DNA of 64,000 bases, taken from Caballeronia concitans. Its GTDB lineage: Bacteria > Pseudomonadota > Gammaproteobacteria > Burkholderiales > Burkholderiaceae. The notes under the pieces were generated by a model that saw only the letters and a list, made by a program, of their open reading frames with translations, ran no database searches and had not been told where the DNA came from. The stretch is taken from the NCBI RefSeq assembly GCF_001544615.1, contig NZ_FCNV02000003.1, positions 124,001-188,000 of the forward strand. The letters run 5' to 3'. Position numbers and translations under genes: made by a program. This document shows positions 61,176 to 64,000 of the stretch, one piece after another (position 1 is the stretch's first letter; each line of letters opens with the position of its first letter).

Positions 61176-61520
61176 GTGGACGACCAAGACGATCTGGATG
61201 GCGTGACGCAAACGACGGCAACGGGCCTGATACGCCTTGCATCGGTGATTGCTGCGCTCGCGCGCGACGGCGCGGTCGACACGCGCTTCGGCGGAAAGCT
61301 GTGCAAGCGGCTCGACAAGGAAGCGCGCCGCGTGGCCGAGCGCGACGGCGGAACGTCCGACGAATCGTCCCGCGATGCGCTTTTCGCGGCGATCGGCGAA
61401 CTCGATCTGGCGCTGCGTCAGCGCGACGCGGCCTCGCTCGTCGAAGCCAACGCGCGGCTGCGCGAAAGCGAAGAAGCGCCCGCGAAACGGCGCAAAGGCA
61501 AGAAGGAAGACAACGCCTGA
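61176..61520 (+). CDS. Hypothetical helical protein, 114 aa
   Basis: A soluble, mostly helical protein (LIRLASVIAALARDGAVDTR, then a Leu/Ala/Arg helix) with a basic tail (AKRRKGKKEDNA). It starts at GTG 61176 after GGGGAGAAAG. It precedes a single-domain receiver gene by 62 bp. No domain recognised. Confidence 0.6.
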   Translation: MDDQDDLDGVTQTTATGLIRLASVIAALARDGAVDTRFGGKLCKRLDKEARRVAERDGGTSDESSRDALFAAIGELDLALRQRDAASLVEANARLRESEEAPAKRRKGKKEDNA

Positions 61521-61582
61521 AAGGAAATCGAAGTCAGGCGCGAAACGTGCTGATAGGCGGGCGATCTATTCATCGAACCGCC

Positions 61583-62014
61583 ATGTCCGTGAACTTGCAT
61601 TCCCCTCATTGCGCCGTCTGGACCAACCGTAGTGTCGATGTGGAAGTCCAAAGCTGGCGCATTCTGGTCGTCGATGACAACGCATCCAGCGCCGAAGCGC
61701 TCGCCGCCGCCCTGAACGCGGACGGATTCGAAACGCGCGTCGCGCTTTCCGGCGTCGATGCGCTCCACGCGGTCGACGGCTGGGCGCCTCACATCGTCAT
61801 TCTCGATATCAGCATGCCGGAGCACGACGGCTTCGCGACCGCGCGGGTCTTGCGGCGCATCGCCCGGACGCGCGATGCGGGAATCATCGCGTTTACGGCG
61901 CTCGGCGAGGAACTGGTGCGCACGAAGGGCCTGCACGCGGGCTTTGATGCGTACTGCCAGAAGGGCAATTCGCCGGCCACGCTGGTCACTCTGATGCAGC
62001 GGCTCGCTCACTGA
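61583..62014 (+). CDS. Single-domain response regulator
   Basis: A 143-residue protein that is only a receiver domain after about 25 residues: ILVVDDNASSAEALAAALNADGF, phospho-acceptor Asp in IVILDISMPEHDGF, Thr in IAFTALGEEL, and Lys in YCQKGNSP, though Lys lies in an unusual CQKG rather than xKP context. It has no output domain, so it may act by protein contact like CheY or in a phosphorelay. The ATG at 61583 has no strong ribosome site. Confidence 0.8.
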   Translation: MSVNLHSPHCAVWTNRSVDVEVQSWRILVVDDNASSAEALAAALNADGFETRVALSGVDALHAVDGWAPHIVILDISMPEHDGFATARVLRRIARTRDAGIIAFTALGEELVRTKGLHAGFDAYCQKGNSPATLVTLMQRLAH

Positions 62015-62306
62015 TCCCGCCGATCCGCACAGTCGTGCGCAAAACTATTGTTCTGTCCCCGCGAATCGACACTGCTCGATGCGGCGTCGGTCACTCCCTT
62101 GAACGCCTTACACGGCATGCGTGCGCGCGATCCAGGCACGATCGTGCGGCCAATGATTGTTGGCGCACAGCGAAAAGTGAATTGAAATATATTGAGATAA
62201 AAAAACGATAGTAGGGGTATACACTGCTTTCCATCGACGTAGCAGACAGTTTCTCGCAATCAAGCGGCGCTTCTGATACGAACGTCAACCGTCCTTGGAG
62301 CACACC

Positions 62307-62582
62307 ATGAAACGCAATCTCATCGCTACCCTTCTTATCGCTGCTTCCGCCTCGATCGCCGCACCCGCTTTCGCAAGCGGCTACGGTCCGGCTCCGTCGT
62401 ACCGTCCGGCCGTCGGCGCACCGGCATCGCAACAAGGCCCGAGCGCGCAAACCATCGCCGCTGAAGAAAGCGCGCATGGCACCGACGCCCGCGCTTTCGG
62501 CGGTTCGCGTGACTCGCTGGCCCAATCGGGCGGCCGTGCGCAAGCTGCAAACAACACGAACTCGATCTACTTCGGTCACTGA
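62307..62582 (+). CDS. Small secreted protein, hypothetical, 91 aa
   Basis: A 91-residue protein with signal peptide MKRNLIATLLIAASASIAAP, cut near AFA-S. The mature part is Ala/Gly/Ser/Gln-rich (PSYRPAVGAPASQQGPSAQT) and ends NNTNSIYFGH. Such short exported proteins with this tail are common in Burkholderia. GGAG precedes the ATG at 62307. Function unknown. Confidence 0.65.
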   Translation: MKRNLIATLLIAASASIAAPAFASGYGPAPSYRPAVGAPASQQGPSAQTIAAEESAHGTDARAFGGSRDSLAQSGGRAQAANNTNSIYFGH

Positions 62583-62688
62583 TCGAACCAGTTTGGCCGG
62601 GCATCTCTCCGGCCTTCAAGACTGAGCGACCTTTCGGCGCCCGCTGCAGCAGACTCACGAGGTCTGCCCGCACCGGGCGCCGATGCGT

Positions 62689-63648
62689 TTACTCCGCGCT
62701 GACGAGCGCGCCGCGCATCACGCTGGCAAGCTCGGACGCCACGAACTTCGAAACATACGCGTTCGCGCCGACCTTGCGCACGTGCTGCTCGTTCGCCGAT
62801 CCCGACAGCGACGAGTGGATCACGACCGGAATATGCTGCAAGCCGGTATCGGACTTGATGCGCCGCGTGAGCGTGAAGCCGTCCATCTCAGGCATTTCCA
62901 GGTCGGTGAGCACGAGCGCGATTTCATCGGCGACTTCGGTGCCGTCTTCCTTCGCTTTCTTGAGCGCCGCTTCCAGCACGTCCCACGCTTCCTGACCGGT
63001 CTTGGTCATCACGAAGGGCACGCCCATCGCGGTCAGACTTTGCTCGATGAGCGCCCGCGCGACGCCCGAATCGTCCGCCGCCAGCACGCGCGCGCCGGGC
63101 TTCAGCTGCAGCCGGCCGGTGCTCGCCTCGCTGATATTCGCGTCCTGCCCCGGCAGCACGTCACGGACGATGCGCTCGACATCCAGCACTTGCGCGAGCC
63201 GCGTCCCGTCGACGTTGCCGTCGAGCCGCGCGAAGCTCGTCACCGTGCGCCCGCCCGAATGCGATTCCGCCGAGAGCACCTGATTCCACTCGAGCCGCAC
63301 GATATCGTCGACTTCCTCGACCGCGAAGCCTTGCGTCGTGCGCGCGAATTCGGTGACGAGCAGAATCTTCGGCCCGTTCTTCGGACGGCAACCGGTGATG
63401 CGCGCAAGGTCGATCACCGGAATGATCTGGCCGCGAATATCCGCGACGCCGAGAATCTCTTCGCTCGATCCCGCGACGGCGGTAATCGCGGGCATCGCCA
63501 AAATCTCGCGCACCTTGAACACGTTGATGCCGTAAAGCTCGCGCTGCTCCGACCCCGGCGCCTCGCCGAGCCTGAACAGGAGCAACTCGAACATGTTGTT
63601 GCCCGCGAGCCGTACGCGCTGCTCGATATCCTGCTGTGAACTGCTCAT
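62689..63648 (-). CDS. cheV: Chemotaxis protein CheV
   Basis: A 319-residue CheW-receiver fusion. Residues about 15-165 are CheW-like (ELYGINVFKVREILAMPAIT, GVADIRGQIIPVIDLARI). The receiver (about 185-315) has ADDSGVARALIEQSL and phospho-acceptor Asp in LVLTDLEMPEMDGFTL, with Ser-Ser (HSSLSG) where Thr is usual and Lys in YVSKF. It couples receptors to CheA and adjusts with phosphorylation. No other che gene lies in the window. Confidence 0.9.
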   Translation of the reverse strand: MSSSQQDIEQRVRLAGNNMFELLLFRLGEAPGSEQRELYGINVFKVREILAMPAITAVAGSSEEILGVADIRGQIIPVIDLARITGCRPKNGPKILLVTEFARTTQGFAVEEVDDIVRLEWNQVLSAESHSGGRTVTSFARLDGNVDGTRLAQVLDVERIVRDVLPGQDANISEASTGRLQLKPGARVLAADDSGVARALIEQSLTAMGVPFVMTKTGQEAWDVLEAALKKAKEDGTEVADEIALVLTDLEMPEMDGFTLTRRIKSDTGLQHIPVVIHSSLSGSANEQHVRKVGANAYVSKFVASELASVMRGALVSAE

Positions 63649-63944
63649 TTTTGTCCTCTATTCGGTGCGCCTCTGGCGCTGCGTGCTTTCGCGGATCGCC
63701 ACGTTGTTTCCACGCGATGCCTGAATAGCGGCAACAATCCGCGAAACTGAAGTCGGGGAAAGCGCATATCCCGCCGCCGGGCGTGTCCTATACTTTTTGC
63801 GAATGGTCGGGTTAATGCCGATGAAGGCATCGCGCGCGAAGCCTTACGCTCGATAGCAGCGCAGCAACGTTTTCCGGATACAACGAAGCGCGCGCTCATC
63901 GGCATAGACGCCCGGCGAGCACGCGAAGCCCACGGAGGCGCTTG

Positions 63945-64000
63945 ATGGCAACAGTCGCAGAAGTCCTGAATTCGAAGCCCGACCAGACGGTCTATACGGT
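63945..64000 (+). CDS. Start of a probable CBS-domain protein (cut by window end)
   Basis: GGAGG at 63934-63938 precedes ATG 63945; the visible 18 codons read MATVAEVLNSKPDQTVYT, like the start of a CBS-domain protein in this group (VAEILxxKPDxxVYTI). Only the first 56 bases are in the window, so the call is tentative. Confidence 0.45.
   Translation, partial: MATVAEVLNSKPDQTVYT

Noticed and set aside
63649-63944. Possible flagellar (sigma-28) promoter near cheV
   Set aside because: A GCCGATGA-like -10 is present on the plus strand, pointing away from cheV, and no matching -35 was found.

Overview
The window is high-GC, densely packed proteobacterial chromosome. The gene content (adenosylcobalamin-dependent ribonucleotide reductase, small conserved DUF1059/DUF2795/DUF3175 proteins, a UdgX-type uracil glycosylase, an ectoine ABC transporter with a doe catabolic operon, a PiuC/siderophore-receptor pair, FUSC efflux, CheV) points to the Burkholderiaceae, most likely Paraburkholderia or Caballeronia. 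That is inferred from protein families and base composition; there is no rRNA in the window. I saw no tRNA, rRNA, CRISPR array, insertion sequence or prophage.

Layout. 1-9.5 kb holds mostly single metabolic and hypothetical genes: GNAT acetyltransferase, tautomerase, phosphopantetheinyl transferase, YgjP-type protease, YdjM-like membrane protein, LEA-type lipoprotein, BBE-type flavin oxidase and a CoA-transferase. 9.8-16.5 kb holds a FUSC efflux protein divergent from a LysR regulator, then an iron-uptake pair (piuC and a TonB siderophore receptor) behind a Fur-box-like site. 16.8-20.3 kb has an ammonium transporter followed by a hybrid histidine kinase. 20.3-23.4 kb is a leftward gene string: UdgX, DUF3175, a CxxCxGxG protein, a sorbosone-dehydrogenase-like quinoprotein and a hypothetical, with two TAATG stop/start overlaps. 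23.5-36.1 kb is a complete ectoine uptake and degradation locus: ehuBCDA leftward, and enuR-eutB-eutC-doeA-doeB-doeX-doeC-doeD rightward. 36.2-37.7 kb is a cluster of tiny genes that includes a stand-alone 24-codon pqqA. 37.7-45.7 kb has a GAF-GAF-GGDEF-EAL protein, MobB and class II ribonucleotide reductase.

45.7-58.8 kb is the most accessory-looking part. A chaperone-usher pilus operon (major pilin, chaperone, usher, two-domain tip adhesin, second pilin) is followed by a peptide-secretion locus. That locus has two tiny precursors sharing a 17-residue double-glycine leader, an LpxL-like acyltransferase with an altered catalytic motif, a HlyD-type adaptor, an ABC exporter with an intact C39 leader peptidase, and a TolC-family outer-membrane gene that is frameshifted at a run of four G. 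The mature peptides would be very short, Ser/Thr-rich and beta-prone. I consider this the best candidate for an undescribed system.

58.8-64 kb ends with a TetR regulator and its target (two 18-bp operator-like inverted repeats between them), a CorA/ZntB-type transporter, a single-domain response regulator, a small secreted protein, CheV, and the start of a probable CBS-domain gene cut by the window edge.
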